Below are positions 8,600 through 17,054 of a stretch of DNA of 32,685 nt, one piece after another (within the stretch, counting starts at the first letter, position 1; each line of letters opens with the position of its first letter). Source of the DNA: Candidatus Gastranaerophilales bacterium (GTDB lineage Bacteria > Cyanobacteriota > Vampirovibrionia > Gastranaerophilales > Gastranaerophilaceae); contig CAJOJP010000007.1 in assembly GCA_905234915.1 (NCBI GenBank), forward strand, positions 1 through 32,685, written 5' to 3'. Under the pieces are notes generated by a model. That model was not told where the DNA came from, ran no database searches, and worked only from the letters and a program-made list of their open reading frames with translations. The position numbers and the translations under genes are program-made.

Positions 8600-10171
8600 T
8601 CAGAGAACAACCGCTTTAAGTCCGAAAATTTTAATTACCTTTGTTTTTATATGTGATTTTTTATAGGATAAAACTTCAAATATATAGGGAACACCTCTTT
8701 CACGATATTTAATTCCGTATTTGCTGAAATCATCATAATTTTGTTTTTCAATCATTTTTAAAACAGATTTATTATCAAATGCGTGTTTATCGGTCATTAT
8801 ATTAATAAGTACGGATAAATCATCTATTTTATTATAATCTTTTTCATTTGATAAATCTTTAACAGTGTGAATTTTAGGGCAAATATTAATAAGATTATCT
8901 ATTCTTTTATTCCATGCTGTTATAGATTGATATTCCTCTAAAGATTTTTGAAGTTTATCTAAAATTGAATTTGCATATACGGGATCATTTAAAATTTTTC
9001 CGGCTTTTAAAATAAATTCTTCTTCATTTTGGCAATAGGAGTCTGTTTTAGCAAGATAATCAAGCTGAGAATCAACTGTTTTAAGAGAAAGAGAAGGAAC
9101 TCCTCTTGAAATAGCGTCAATCATTGTTGCATATCCTGTAACGGGGTATGAGTCAATATATAAATCCGCTGCAGAAAGGTAATCCATATAACCGTCGTTA
9201 AAATTTATGTACCCCAAAGGAATAATATGTCCTTTAGATGCGAATTCAATTTTTTTCCAGTATTCATTGTTTTTTTTGACACCTATTATGTAACAATAAG
9301 TATTTTCATCAATAATTTTTTGTATAATTTTAGAGTAATTATCGTTTCCGATTGTATAATATTTTTGTTCGGTACCTGAACTAATTATAATTTTTTTATC
9401 AACAGGCAGACCGAGTTTTTTTCTTAATTCTTTTTTATCGGGTTTTTCGTATATAATTTCTTTTGAAGGTACTCCGAGGAAAAAAGTATTGTTAATATTT
9501 TTCTTTATTCTTGTAACTTCATCATTTTGCTTAATATCCAGAACCAAATCAGCTATACTTTTTCCTATCCAGAACATGTGGCTTGCGTGATTATACAAAA
9601 GAACCGGTCTTGTAAATTTAGGAGTTCCAAATGCAATTGAGGGAATAACATCTTCCATATGGGTATGCAGAATAATATATTGATAATGCAATCCTAATTC
9701 TCTTAGTTTAAGTGCCTTTTGTTCCAATGATAAAGATTTTTCAAAACTGATACATTCGCCGTTTTTTTCTTTAACGTTATTTTTTAATGTATCCATATTA
9801 TCTTTATTAGGCGTAATAAATACAACACTGTGAATTTGCGCCTCGGGAGCATTACTAATCCAGCGTTCAACGACTCTTGTATGACCGCCTGTTACATTTC
9901 CGGTTGTTAATACGTGTAAAAAACTGTTTTGTTTATATTCAATATTATAGTTTTCTATATCAATTGATTGAGCATAATCGGTATAAAATTTTTCAATATA
10001 TGAGGAAGTCCAAATACCGACATTATAATATACAGCCATTTCAATAAGAGATAATAAGCCTTCATTTTTTTCCTGAAAATTTTTTAAATATTTTGTTTTA
10101 TTCAACAAAGAAATAAATTTTTCTTTTGATTTTGTAATAATCGGATAATATTTATCATATTTAGAAATCAT
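8600..10171 (-). CDS. GT-B-fold glycosyltransferase
   Basis: A 523-residue protein of the GT-B type. Residues about 85-240 form the N-terminal Rossmann half ([19 protein letters not shown] with its glycine-rich loop). Residues about 248-430 form the donor-binding half. The stretch [20 protein letters not shown] followed by [15 protein letters not shown] is the pattern seen in the donor domain of retaining GT4 and O-GlcNAc-transferase-like enzymes. The sugar donor and acceptor cannot be read from sequence. The start ATG overlaps the aminotransferase stop by 11 bases, with GAGG six bases upstream, so the two are coupled. As the last gene of a four-gene sugar cluster it may transfer the modified sugar made by the others. 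No membrane segment is present. Confidence 0.85.
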   Translation of the reverse strand: MISKYDKYYPIITKSKEKFISLLNKTKYLKNFQEKNEGLLSLIEMAVYYNVGIWTSSYIEKFYTDYAQSIDIENYNIEYKQNSFLHVLTTGNVTGGHTRVVERWISNAPEAQIHSVVFITPNKDNMDTLKNNVKEKNGECISFEKSLSLEQKALKLRELGLHYQYIILHTHMEDVIPSIAFGTPKFTRPVLLYNHASHMFWIGKSIADLVLDIKQNDEVTRIKKNINNTFFLGVPSKEIIYEKPDKKELRKKLGLPVDKKIIISSGTEQKYYTIGNDNYSKIIQKIIDENTYCYIIGVKKNNEYWKKIEFASKGHIIPLGYINFNDGYMDYLSAADLYIDSYPVTGYATMIDAISRGVPSLSLKTVDSQLDYLAKTDSYCQNEEEFILKAGKILNDPVYANSILDKLQKSLEEYQSITAWNKRIDNLINICPKIHTVKDLSNEKDYNKIDDLSVLINIMTDKHAFDNKSVLKMIEKQNYDDFSKYGIKYRERGVPYIFEVLSYKKSHIKTKVIKIFGLKAVVL

Positions 10172-11246
10172 TTACAGCCTCAACAACCTTTTTTACTTCT
10201 TCCCCGGTTAAAACGGGAGAAATGGGAATACTTAGAATAGTCTTGTGAATTTCCTCGGTAACGGGAAGTGAAATATTTTCCCATTCTTTATAAGCCTCCT
10301 GTTTATGAGGCGGAGTAGGATAATGAATATTTGTTTGTATTTTGAGTTTTTCAAGATGTTTTTGTAATTCCTCGCGTTTTTTTGTTCTTATTGCAAAAAT
10401 ATGCCAAACGTGAGAAAGTTCATCATGAGTCTGAGGTAAAATGATTTTCGGATTTTTTATATTTTCTCTGTAATATTTTGCAATTTCACGGCGTCTTTGA
10501 TTATCGGCATCTAAAAATTGTAATTTAACATCAAGAATTGCAGCTTGAATTTCATCAAGTCTTGAATTAACACCTTTATAGATATGATGATATTTTCTGT
10601 CGCTTCCGTAATTAGCCAAAGCGCGGATTTTTGAAGCAAGTTCGTCATCATTGGTTGTCACGCAGCCACCATCACCCATACAGCCGAGATTTTTGCCGGG
10701 ATAAAAGGAAAATCCTGCCACATCACCGAGATTACCTGTTCTTTTGTTTTTATAAATACTTCCATGAGCTTGCGCAGCATCTTCTATAATTTTTAGATTA
10801 TATTTTTTTGCAATTTTGTATATTTTATCCATTTGAACAGCCTGACCGTACAAATGTACAACTATTATTGCTTTAGTATTTTCGGTTATTTTTTCTTCTA
10901 TTAAATCTGGATTTATATTATAAGTATTTATATCGGGTTCAACAAGAACAGGTTTGCAGCCGTTTTCCGTTACGGCTAAAATTGTTGCAATATAGGTATT
11001 AGCAGGAACTATTATTTCATCGCCCATACCAAAGCCGTAAGCCTTAATAATTAAATTTAAAGCATCAAGTCCGTTTGCGACACCTATACAGTGCTTAACA
11101 GCGCAAAATTTTGCAAAATTATTTTCAAAAATTTTATTTTCTTCTCCAAGTATATACCAACCGGAGTCTATAACTTTTTTTATTCGTAAATCAATTTCAT
11201 CTCTGAAACGTTCATTAATTTTATGCAAATCTAAAAATTTAATCAT
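10161..11246 (-). CDS. DegT/DnrJ/EryC1/StrS-family sugar aminotransferase (FdtB/QdtB-like)
   Basis: A 361-residue PLP-dependent enzyme that would transfer an amino group, usually from glutamate, to a nucleotide-linked keto sugar. The PLP lysine is K185 in [18 protein letters not shown] (155-162) provides the Asp and Gln contacts to the cofactor, and the N-terminus [14 protein letters not shown] and [10 protein letters not shown] are typical. The overall wording is closest in my memory to FdtB/QdtB enzymes, which make 3-amino-3,6-dideoxy hexoses on dTDP. That substrate is an inference, and the partner ketoisomerase and dTDP-glucose genes are not in this window. It overlaps the upstream dehydrogenase-like gene by four bases (ATGA), a sign of translational coupling. 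Confidence 0.93.
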   Translation of the reverse strand: MIKFLDLHKINERFRDEIDLRIKKVIDSGWYILGEENKIFENNFAKFCAVKHCIGVANGLDALNLIIKAYGFGMGDEIIVPANTYIATILAVTENGCKPVLVEPDINTYNINPDLIEEKITENTKAIIVVHLYGQAVQMDKIYKIAKKYNLKIIEDAAQAHGSIYKNKRTGNLGDVAGFSFYPGKNLGCMGDGGCVTTNDDELASKIRALANYGSDRKYHHIYKGVNSRLDEIQAAILDVKLQFLDADNQRRREIAKYYRENIKNPKIILPQTHDELSHVWHIFAIRTKKREELQKHLEKLKIQTNIHYPTPPHKQEAYKEWENISLPVTEEIHKTILSIPISPVLTGEEVKKVVEAVNDF

Positions 11247-11986
11247 AAATTTCTGTATTCTTTATTTATTTCTTCAACATCAGCTAACATTTTACCTATT
11301 TTAGATACTTGCGCAAATTTAGAAAATGCGGCAACATCTTTAGGGAAACATTTACCGCCGAATCCTCTTTTACCGTCGGGCCCGGGTACAATTGTATGCG
11401 GTTCATTTATATATCCCGATAATAATGTGCCTTTTCTTATTTTTTCAAAATCACATCCGTATTTTTGTGCTATTTCATAAATACCGTTAAAATAAGTAAC
11501 CTTTACTGCCCCGAATACATTATGGGAATACTTTGTAATTTCAGCTTCCAAATTTGACATTGTCATATATTTTTTACCCACAAATATTTGTTTCATAAGA
11601 TTTTCGCAGCCGGTATAAATCATTGACTGTATGCAAAAATCTTCATAAGCAGTTCTTTCGGTTAAAAATTCGGGCATGAAATGAATTTTTTTATTTAATT
11701 CTTTTGATAAATTATCGCACGTTCCGGGTAAGAGAGTTGTTCTGATAAAAATAGGAACATCGGGGCAATTTTTTATCAATGATTTTAATAATGTTAAATC
11801 CTGAGTATGATTATCTTCCGTAGGAATATGAATGCTTATAAAAATAATATCGGACTTTGAAATATCGTCATTATAACCTTTAGGAGGATCTGAAACGAAA
11901 ATTTTACAATCGGGATTATGATTTTCAATCCATTTTTTCATAACTCCGCCGATGACTCCGCAGCCTATTATTCCAACGTTTATCAT
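11243..11986 (-). CDS. short UDP-glucose/GDP-mannose dehydrogenase-like protein lacking the C-terminal domain
   Basis: A 247-residue protein covering the NAD-binding and central domains of nucleotide-sugar dehydrogenases, which oxidise the sugar C6 alcohol to a carboxylate in two NAD-dependent steps. The dinucleotide loop is [10 protein letters not shown] (5-14). PEFL (105-108), K152 and N156 (ITKYSHNVF) and the catalytic cysteine C213 in [10 protein letters not shown] match the known active-site positions. Normal family members have about 390-450 residues; here the protein ends soon after the central helix, so the C-terminal domain that completes the UDP-sugar site is missing. The reading frame is clean with a normal stop and coupled neighbours, so this looks like a genuine short form rather than a recent truncation. 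It may act on a different substrate or need a partner. Confidence 0.85.
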   Translation of the reverse strand: MINVGIIGCGVIGGVMKKWIENHNPDCKIFVSDPPKGYNDDISKSDIIFISIHIPTEDNHTQDLTLLKSLIKNCPDVPIFIRTTLLPGTCDNLSKELNKKIHFMPEFLTERTAYEDFCIQSMIYTGCENLMKQIFVGKKYMTMSNLEAEITKYSHNVFGAVKVTYFNGIYEIAQKYGCDFEKIRKGTLLSGYINEPHTIVPGPDGKRGFGGKCFPKDVAAFSKFAQVSKIGKMLADVEEINKEYRNL

Positions 11987-11997
11987 TATTTTTTCCT

Positions 11998-12930
11998 TTA
12001 TTTAAGTTTCAATATCCAGTTTATTTTTGGCGAGCAACTGCAGCCGATACTGTCTTTAAAATCGCATAATCCCGAATTAGGCTTGCCGTCAACGGTTGAA
12101 GTACCTATATCAATTAATGAAATTTTCTTTTCTTTATAATACTTAAATATATTGTAAGAGAGAAAATTTATCGGTCTAAATTCTTCACTTTCAGGTGTAT
12201 TCCCCCAGTAAACAACTCTTACAATATTATCCGTAAGATGATGAATAAGTGCAGAAGCAAGCCCTTTACCTTCTTTATCCGTTACAATAAAATAGTCGCT
12301 CGGAATTATTTCCGCCGTATTTACTACATCTTCAAGACTCATGTGAAGGGGAAATCCTCTGAAATTTCTGTTTATTTTAATAATTTCATAAACACTTTTG
12401 ATATCATCAGTTTTTTCAAATTTTAATTCATTTCTTAAAGCGGTATTATAATTTTTACGGGCATTTCTTGCAATTTGCGAAAGATAATTTTCATCAAAAT
12501 TTTTTGTAAAATATTCAAAGTTTATATCGTAGCTTTCAATCTGAAAACCTTTGTTAATAAGCGCATTATGGAATTTTGTTATAATTGAAGGGGCATAGCT
12601 TATAGCAGGAGTTCCGATATAAATTGATTTTATTCCATTAGTTTTTGAATAAGAAATAAGAGCTTCAACAGCTTCGTGGTAATATTCGATTTTGTTATTT
12701 TCCGTTATTTCGGAAAAAATACCGTAAGTCGAAGAAAAAGGAGCTTTTAAAATACCGTCTTTTATACCGCAAATAAAAGCAAATCGTTTTTTACCATTAT
12801 CAAAAATAAAATATTTTACTTCATCAATTTTATGTTTATTAAGTTCGGCAAAATCCGCCGTTTCAAATTTAGAAAAAGGCTTTAAAACAAATTTAATATA
12901 TTCTTCCTTTTTAACCTCAATTATATCCAT
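11998..12930 (-). CDS. FemAB/GNAT-like acyltransferase
   Basis: A 310-residue protein resembling FemAB-type or acetyltransf_6 acyltransferases, which carry a doubled GNAT fold. Supporting segments are IARNARKNYNTALRNEL in the middle, SDYFIVTDKEGKGLASALIHH (strand-turn-helix), and the C-terminal DIGTSTVDGKPNSGLCDFKDSIG, which matches the family's ending where a Lys-Asp-Ser-like turn closes the active site. No signal peptide. It is the first gene of the four-gene sugar cluster, 11 bases before the dehydrogenase-like gene. A role in N-acylating the amino sugar made by the aminotransferase is an inference from context. Aminoacylation of a cell-wall peptide is the alternative, by analogy with Fem proteins. 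Confidence 0.75.
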   Translation of the reverse strand: MDIIEVKKEEYIKFVLKPFSKFETADFAELNKHKIDEVKYFIFDNGKKRFAFICGIKDGILKAPFSSTYGIFSEITENNKIEYYHEAVEALISYSKTNGIKSIYIGTPAISYAPSIITKFHNALINKGFQIESYDINFEYFTKNFDENYLSQIARNARKNYNTALRNELKFEKTDDIKSVYEIIKINRNFRGFPLHMSLEDVVNTAEIIPSDYFIVTDKEGKGLASALIHHLTDNIVRVVYWGNTPESEEFRPINFLSYNIFKYYKEKKISLIDIGTSTVDGKPNSGLCDFKDSIGCSCSPKINWILKLK

Positions 12931-13083
12931 AAAACTTATTTAACCTCTATTTCAGAATATCACAAATATTATAAATTTTTATATTAAGTTTTATTACTTT
13001 CTTTATTATAATTTTAGCAATAAATATTAGTGAATTGTTTTTATATAAACAAGGTAAAGGTAAAAAAGGAAAGGAAGTTTTAT

Positions 13084-13398
13084 ATGGAAAAATTAGGAAC
13101 GACCGGAAACGGTGCATTTGAAGTCTATAAGACAAATAAAGGTAATTTAGTAGGTGCCTCTTTTGTAGATGGAAGAAATTCAACAATAAAAGAAAATAAA
13201 GACGGTACTTATGATGTAAATGTAGTCAAAAACGGCAAAACAGAATATAATGAAAAGTTAAGCGAAGATGAGCTTGTAAAAAATTTCGCAGTTGATATAA
13301 ATAAGCTTGATATTACATTAGACGGAACAAATTCCGCAAAACAAGCTCAAAATAAATACGGTCAGAATGTAGCAAAAAATTTCTATTCTGTTGCTTAA
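13084..13398 (+). CDS. small protein of unknown function
   Basis: A 104-residue polar protein, unrecognised. It has a short Gly-rich N-terminus and a probable all-beta first half (FEVYKTNKGNLVGASFVDG, DGTYDVNVVKNGKTEY), then a helical C-terminus (AKQAQNKYGQNVAKNFYSVA). The start is set at the ATG at 13084 because AGGAAAGGAAG lies just before it. A GTG at 13030 in the same frame would add 18 residues but has no ribosome site and lies close to a TATAAT at 13007-13012. It has no signal peptide, no membrane helix and no cysteine. It is monocistronic and followed by its own terminator, so it is probably well expressed. Confidence 0.75.
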   Translation: MEKLGTTGNGAFEVYKTNKGNLVGASFVDGRNSTIKENKDGTYDVNVVKNGKTEYNEKLSEDELVKNFAVDINKLDITLDGTNSAKQAQNKYGQNVAKNFYSVA

Positions 13399-13420
13399 AC
13401 AATTATAGTTAATTAAAAAG

Positions 13421-13458
13421 GAAAGGATATTTTTTTATTAGATATCCTTTCTTTTTTT
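13421..13458 (+). terminator. intrinsic terminator after the small protein
   Basis: GAAAGGATAT (13421-13430) pairs perfectly with ATATCCTTTC (13442-13451), followed directly by seven T (13452-13458). The hairpin lies 22 bases after the stop codon. Confidence 0.85.
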
Positions 13459-13559
13459 GTATGTATGTTATGAACCAGCACATGTTATTTACAAAAGAGA
13501 AAAAATATATTAGCATGTAAAAAGGGTAGTTTGAATACTGAGAAAGTGTAGGAATTGTT

Positions 13560-14819
13560 ATGGAACAAAAGAATGATGGAGTACCAATTATATATTATGG
13601 AGTAACAGATAGCCTTGGCAATAATTTTAAAGATTATGTTAATAAAGCAGGAGAGCCGGTTATATTTTCGGATAAAGATGAAAAATTATCACAATATACT
13701 AACCCTATATTGGGAAAATATGAATGTAAAAGCTTGGATGAAGCATTAAAAATCTATCCTGAAGCTCATATATGGGTAACTTATGTAAATCCCAATATTA
13801 CAGCAAAAAGATTACTAAAAAAAGTTTCTCCGGATAGAATACATTTTTTTGAATCCGATTTAGAATACAGGAAAGGCTGCAGGTTTTTAGGACATTTTAT
13901 TAGTTACCGAAAAAATGATTTTTCTCCATGCTGTATTACGAAAAAATGTCCGGTTATTCAAACATCAGGTTCTATTGCAGAAAGAATGGAACATTGGAAA
14001 AAATACACCACTCAATTAATTAGTGATTTACGAAATGATATTCCAAATGCTTGTTCCGGATGCTTACATTTGAAAGAGGGTTTTTGGCATAGTACAGTTA
14101 AACTGGATACAATAAACTTTGGAACAAATCAACCTGGCGATGTATGTAATTATAGATGTATATATTGTTTTTCTGCCAGACCTCTTGAACGATTAAAAGA
14201 TGATACTGATGGTTTTACAACTTATGAGATAATAAGACAACTTTCTGAAATGCCTGAATTTGATACATCAGATTTTAATATTACACTTTCAAACGGTGAA
14301 TTTTGTGTAAATAAGTATTGTAATGAAATTTTTGATATATTGCTTAAAAACAAATGGAAAGTTGCATTTATTACAAATATGTCAACTTATAGAGAAAAAT
14401 TTGCAGAGTTTTTAAAAACAGGCAGAACTACAAAGGTTTTAGTTTCTTTAGATGCAGGAACTGCTGAAACATACAAAAAAGTTAAAAGAGCAGATACTTT
14501 TGAAAAAGTTATTGAAAATATGAAAAAATATCCGCTTAAAGATGTTAATTTTATATTAAAGTACATTTTTCTTGAAGGGATAAATGATAATGAAACTGAT
14601 ATTGATGCTTTTTATGAAATAGTGAAAGAAGTTGGTTGTAAGAGAATAACACCTTCCAGTGATTTATTTAAGCCATTCACGCCAAAAATGAAAGAACTTT
14701 TATTAAGGATTATGAAAAAAGCGAAGTCAGATGGAATTGAAGTTTCAGCAGGCAGTAGCTACATTTGTAAAGCTGATGCAAATTTTATAAATGAAAATAA
14801 TATTAAAATTAATAAATGA
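13560..14819 (+). CDS. radical SAM enzyme with Rossmann-like and cysteine-rich N-terminal regions
   Basis: A 419-residue protein. Residues about 8-95 read like a small Rossmann domain (IIYYGVTDSLGNNFKDYV, then SLDEALKIYPEAHIWVTYV). Residues 107-168 contain cysteines C107, C124, C125, C130, C165 and C168, reminiscent of an auxiliary iron-sulfur or SPASM-like module. The SAM motif CNYRCIYC stands at 196-203 and the partial barrel follows to about 400. AGGA stands six bases before the ATG. The next gene, a MurF-like fusion, begins 21 bases downstream on the same strand and is surely cotranscribed, which points to modification of a peptide or amino acid used by that ligase (inference). As in the radical SAM protein at 154-1197, the extra cysteines come before the core, not after it. 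Substrate unknown. Confidence 0.87.
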   Translation: MEQKNDGVPIIYYGVTDSLGNNFKDYVNKAGEPVIFSDKDEKLSQYTNPILGKYECKSLDEALKIYPEAHIWVTYVNPNITAKRLLKKVSPDRIHFFESDLEYRKGCRFLGHFISYRKNDFSPCCITKKCPVIQTSGSIAERMEHWKKYTTQLISDLRNDIPNACSGCLHLKEGFWHSTVKLDTINFGTNQPGDVCNYRCIYCFSARPLERLKDDTDGFTTYEIIRQLSEMPEFDTSDFNITLSNGEFCVNKYCNEIFDILLKNKWKVAFITNMSTYREKFAEFLKTGRTTKVLVSLDAGTAETYKKVKRADTFEKVIENMKKYPLKDVNFILKYIFLEGINDNETDIDAFYEIVKEVGCKRITPSSDLFKPFTPKMKELLLRIMKKAKSDGIEVSAGSSYICKADANFINENNIKINK

Positions 14820-14840
14820 GTATGAGAGGATAAATTATAA

Positions 14841-17054
14841 ATGCAACCTATATTATTAAGTAAAATATGCGAAATTATAGAAGTAGAAAATCCGTTTACT
14901 GATAGATTAATTAATTTTATTACTAATGATATAAGTAATATTACGGATAATTGTATATATTTTACAATGATTGTTGAAGGTCGTGATGGTTATATCTTTG
15001 ATAAACAAAAAATTAAAGATACTAATTCAATAGTAATTACAACAAAGCAAATTGATAATTTAGATTGTATAATTGTTAAGAGTACGGTTTCAGCTTTTGC
15101 TAAAATAGCGGAATACATTAGAAGTCAATATCCGGAATTAAGAACTCTAACTTTGTCAGGGTCAATTGGGAAAACAACTACAAAAGAAGTTATATATTGT
15201 GTACTTAATGAACACGCAAAGTCTGCTAAAAATAATGGTTCATACAATAATATATTTGAGGTATGTCGTTTAGTAACTTGTATTGATAAATCATATAAAA
15301 ATTTAGTTATGGAATTAGGTTTAAGAGCTCCCGACATGCCATTTGTTATGCCATCTAAAATATTGAAACCTGATGCTGCAATAATTACAAATATCGGTCA
15401 TTCTCACATTGAAAACTTTAAAGACAAAGAAGAAATTCTTGAGCATAAGTTATCTATGACAAAATATATGAAACAAGATGGAATATTATTTTTAAATGGT
15501 GATGATGAGTTATTATTTAATTCAAAATATAACTTTAAAACTATATTTTTTGGTATATATAACAAAGAATGCGATTATCTTGCTGAAAATATAGAAAAAA
15601 CAAATGAATATTCAATTTTTAACATAGTTTCAAAAGATAAACAAACTAATATTAAAGTAAAATTTAATGCTCCGGGCGAACACAATATTTTAAATGCAGT
15701 AGGTGCATGTGCAATAGGCAAATATTTTGGTGCTAATGATATTGAAATTATTAGAGGACTTGAAAAATTTAGACCTTCCGGAGTAAGAAACAATTTAGTA
15801 AAAGGAAATAAATGCAGTTTAATATATGCTGATTGTCATAATGCTACTCCTGAATCAATGATAAGCGGTTTCAAAGTTCTAAAAGATTTAAATTGTACCG
15901 GTCGTAAAATTGCAGTACTCGGTCATATGATGCGCTTAGGTAAACGTTCTGAGGAATTGCATAGAAAAACAGGCAAAAATGTATTAGAGTATAATTTTGA
16001 TATTATTCTCACTTTTGGTCATGATGCATACTATATATATGACGAAGTTATTAAGGCAGGAAAAAAAGCGTTGCATTTTTATTCTAAATTGGATTTAATA
16101 TTGTTTCTTAGAGATTATGTAAAGCCTGATGATGCTGTATTATTTAAGGGAGTTTCTAAATTTCATAATTTTCAAGATTTATATTACGGTTTTAATGATG
16201 AGAACTTTAAAATTGATAATCCAAAGTACGAAGGTATTTTTAAAGATGATATAAAATGTCATTCTGACGCAGCAGCTATGTACTTTGCTGATAATAATCA
16301 ATTATTTATAGGTAAAGATATTAATAAACGTGTTAAAATAAAGGATTTAGCCATATTGTTTGCAATTCCGGCAATATTGGAAAAAAGTGACTTAAATGAA
16401 CAGGTCACTATTTCATCAAATGCTGCATCTAAGTTTGTTAATAAGACAGATATTCGTTTTATGGCAGATAATGTTTTTACAGTAGAAGATTTAGTTTATG
16501 CTGCTTTATTTAAATCATCATTTGAGGCTGTTTATGCATTGATAGAATACGCTTTTAATTCTTATGAAAATTTTGAATCATATTTAAACCAAAAATTTCA
16601 ACAACTTAATATAAAAAATACAAAAATAGGAATTTTATCTGATAAGGAATCCGATAAAACATATACAACAGCTTTTGATGCTTATTTATATACAAAGAAT
16701 GCTCTTTTGAATGAAAAGTTTGCTAATATATTTTCACAAAAAGAGCATGAACTTCATAATATAAAAACAGATAAAAGAACTTTGATTTCTGATAATAATA
16801 AGCTTTTGAAACATGAAACACATGTTACCTATTTAGATTATTATTCAGAACTTGCTTATGGTATAAAAGCTGAAAATATATATTCCACTATTAATCATTT
16901 GCCTAAAAAAAATATAGTTTCATGTGTATTTAATAAAGAAAATCCTATTATAGGTGTTATCTTAGACTCCGACGATTTTTACTATTGCAATAATTCCTAT
17001 ATTGATATGAAGAGAATTTTAAATAAATTACATTTATTTAAAAATTATTCGTAA
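14841..17054 (+). CDS. MurF-like ligase fused to an inactive D-Ala-D-Ala-carboxypeptidase-like domain
   Basis: A 737-residue two-part protein. Residues 1-455 follow MurF, which joins D-Ala-D-Ala to UDP-MurNAc-tripeptide using ATP. The P-loop GSIGKTTTKE is at 107-116, MELG at 157-160, ITNIGHSHIENF at 182-193, the likely carbamylated lysine K203 in EHKLSM, APGEHNILNA at 277-286, DCHNATPESM at 331-340, and AVLGHMMRLG at 358-367. Several MurF consensus residues are altered (DSYNANP to DCHNATP, GDM to GHM). Residues about 474-700 align with PBP5/DacA carboxypeptidases (FTVEDLVYAALFKSSFEAVYAL; YTTAFDAYLYTKNALLN), but the catalytic SxxK position reads D502...I505, SxN reads SSF (559-561), and KTG reads KAE (676-678). 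The domain is therefore probably a binding module. There is no signal peptide. AGAGG precedes the ATG by 11 bases. It is cotranscribed with the radical SAM gene. It is probably not the housekeeping MurF; a modified peptide or cell-wall precursor is a likely product. Confidence 0.82.
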   Translation: MQPILLSKICEIIEVENPFTDRLINFITNDISNITDNCIYFTMIVEGRDGYIFDKQKIKDTNSIVITTKQIDNLDCIIVKSTVSAFAKIAEYIRSQYPELRTLTLSGSIGKTTTKEVIYCVLNEHAKSAKNNGSYNNIFEVCRLVTCIDKSYKNLVMELGLRAPDMPFVMPSKILKPDAAIITNIGHSHIENFKDKEEILEHKLSMTKYMKQDGILFLNGDDELLFNSKYNFKTIFFGIYNKECDYLAENIEKTNEYSIFNIVSKDKQTNIKVKFNAPGEHNILNAVGACAIGKYFGANDIEIIRGLEKFRPSGVRNNLVKGNKCSLIYADCHNATPESMISGFKVLKDLNCTGRKIAVLGHMMRLGKRSEELHRKTGKNVLEYNFDIILTFGHDAYYIYDEVIKAGKKALHFYSKLDLILFLRDYVKPDDAVLFKGVSKFHNFQDLYYGFNDENFKIDNPKYEGIFKDDIKCHSDAAAMYFADNNQLFIGKDINKRVKIKDLAILFAIPAILEKSDLNEQVTISSNAASKFVNKTDIRFMADNVFTVEDLVYAALFKSSFEAVYALIEYAFNSYENFESYLNQKFQQLNIKNTKIGILSDKESDKTYTTAFDAYLYTKNALLNEKFANIFSQKEHELHNIKTDKRTLISDNNKLLKHETHVTYLDYYSELAYGIKAENIYSTINHLPKKNIVSCVFNKENPIIGVILDSDDFYYCNNSYIDMKRILNKLHLFKNYS

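Noticed and set aside
12961..13012. TATAAT-like boxes on both strands between the FemAB-like gene and the small protein
   Set aside because: The -10 matches are good (12968-12973 minus, 13007-13012 plus), but the -35 partners are weak and the region is so A/T-rich that such boxes are expected by chance.
13030..13083. In-frame GTG extension of the small protein at 13084
   Set aside because: No ribosome site at the GTG, while a strong AGGAAAGGAAG precedes the ATG at 13084.
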